A stretch of 64,000 nt of DNA, from the NCBI RefSeq assembly GCF_017104565.1, contig NZ_JAAGPD010000028.1:1-64000 (forward strand), written 5' to 3'. Each line of letters begins with the position of its first letter. Within the stretch, counting starts at the first letter, position 1. Below the pieces are notes generated by a model. The model was not told where the DNA came from and did no database searches. It was given only the letters and a program-made list of their open reading frames with translations. A program made the translations under genes and the position numbers. Positions 63,836-64,000 of the stretch are shown here, in pieces. This stretch comes from Paraburkholderia sp. Tr-20389 (GTDB lineage: Bacteria > Pseudomonadota > Gammaproteobacteria > Burkholderiales > Burkholderiaceae).

Positions 63836-64000
63836 TTAGGCTTTAATGCCCTTATTCGCTTGAGCGCTTGCCTTGCGAACCACCAGCGTTACGCCTGCTC
63901 CTTTTTCGGCCGTGTTGAAGTAGGTAAAGCCGCTTCGATCGTCAAGACGCCCCGATCCAAGGAGGGGTAGACCTGCATCGACACCCTGCTGCTGGGCCGC
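63836..64000 (-). CDS. C-terminal end of an unidentified protein (runs in from beyond the window)
   Basis: The minus strand is open from the window edge to a TAA at 63838-63836, giving 54 residues that look like real protein: DAGLPLLGSGRLDDRSGFTY, then FNTAEKGAGVTLVVRKASA and a basic end KGIKA. No start is in the window. The family was not recognised. A gene on this strand would read toward the chemoreceptor, with about 480 bp between. Confidence 0.6.
   Translation of the reverse strand, partial: AAQQQGVDAGLPLLGSGRLDDRSGFTYFNTAEKGAGVTLVVRKASAQANKGIKA

Noticed and set aside
63383-63846. Two short plus-strand genes overlapping by ATGA upstream of the chemoreceptor
   Set aside because: No ribosome sites, no similarity, and the second overlaps the 3' end of a better-supported minus-strand frame.

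Overview
The window is high-GC proteobacterial DNA with dense, mostly operonic genes. Gene content points to a Burkholderiaceae member close to Paraburkholderia, Caballeronia or Burkholderia: a 2-methylcitrate cluster of the prpC-acnD-prpF type, a Gram-negative porin with the usual N-terminus, several LysR-regulated sugar-acid and acid catabolic operons, and an HrpB/HrpX-type promoter. The species was inferred from gene content only. No rRNA, tRNA or CRISPR array was seen.

Layout. 1-4.4 kb: end of prpC, then acnD and prpF (propionate by the 2-methylcitrate cycle). 4.4-5.3 kb: a GT-rich tandem repeat followed by a 649-bp imperfect inverted repeat. 5.6-6.8 kb: an exported protein with two retropepsin-like domains. 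6.8-14.0 kb (minus): an aldonate operon (IlvD/Edd dehydratase, semialdehyde dehydrogenase, MFS, KDA-dehydratase-like DapA-family enzyme, MFS), with a divergent LysR gene. 15.2-16.8 kb (minus): an SDR plus FAH-hydrolase pair like the late steps of non-phosphorylative 6-deoxysugar catabolism. 17-24.4 kb: DUF3293 protein, glycosyltransferase, a candidate type III effector behind a textbook PIP/hrpII promoter, a Tat-type lipoprotein glycosidase, small exported proteins and a porin. 24.4-28.6 kb: LysR, SDR, old-yellow-enzyme and DUF427 genes, and an SDR gene cut in half by a large serine recombinase (28.57-30.31 kb).

30.3-31.6 kb is a gene-poor stretch with possible relics. 31.6-42.1 kb (minus) is a compact operon: stand-alone homoserine dehydrogenase, aldehyde dehydrogenase, polar amino-acid ABC transporter, cystathionine-gamma-synthase-family PLP enzyme, DapA paralogue, homocysteine-methyltransferase-like protein and two Lrp/AsnC regulators. 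It looks like import of an amino acid, gamma-cleavage to homoserine, and oxidation to aspartate semialdehyde and then aspartate. Canavanine is the best guess for the substrate. 42.5-44.2 kb holds small unknown genes and a terminator; 44.2-45.9 kb is etfB-etfA.

46.2-52.3 kb: a split ThDP decarboxylase, a PAS-AraC regulator, and a minus-strand set of P5C dehydrogenase, aminotransferase and FAD amine oxidase. 52.6-60.6 kb (plus): a LysR gene followed by an operon matching the Pseudomonas itaconate (rip/ict-ich-ccl) operon in type and order, except that the glyoxalase gene is missing and an aldehyde dehydrogenase is added. A hotdog thioesterase, a dCache chemoreceptor and the C-terminal end of an unidentified gene close the window.
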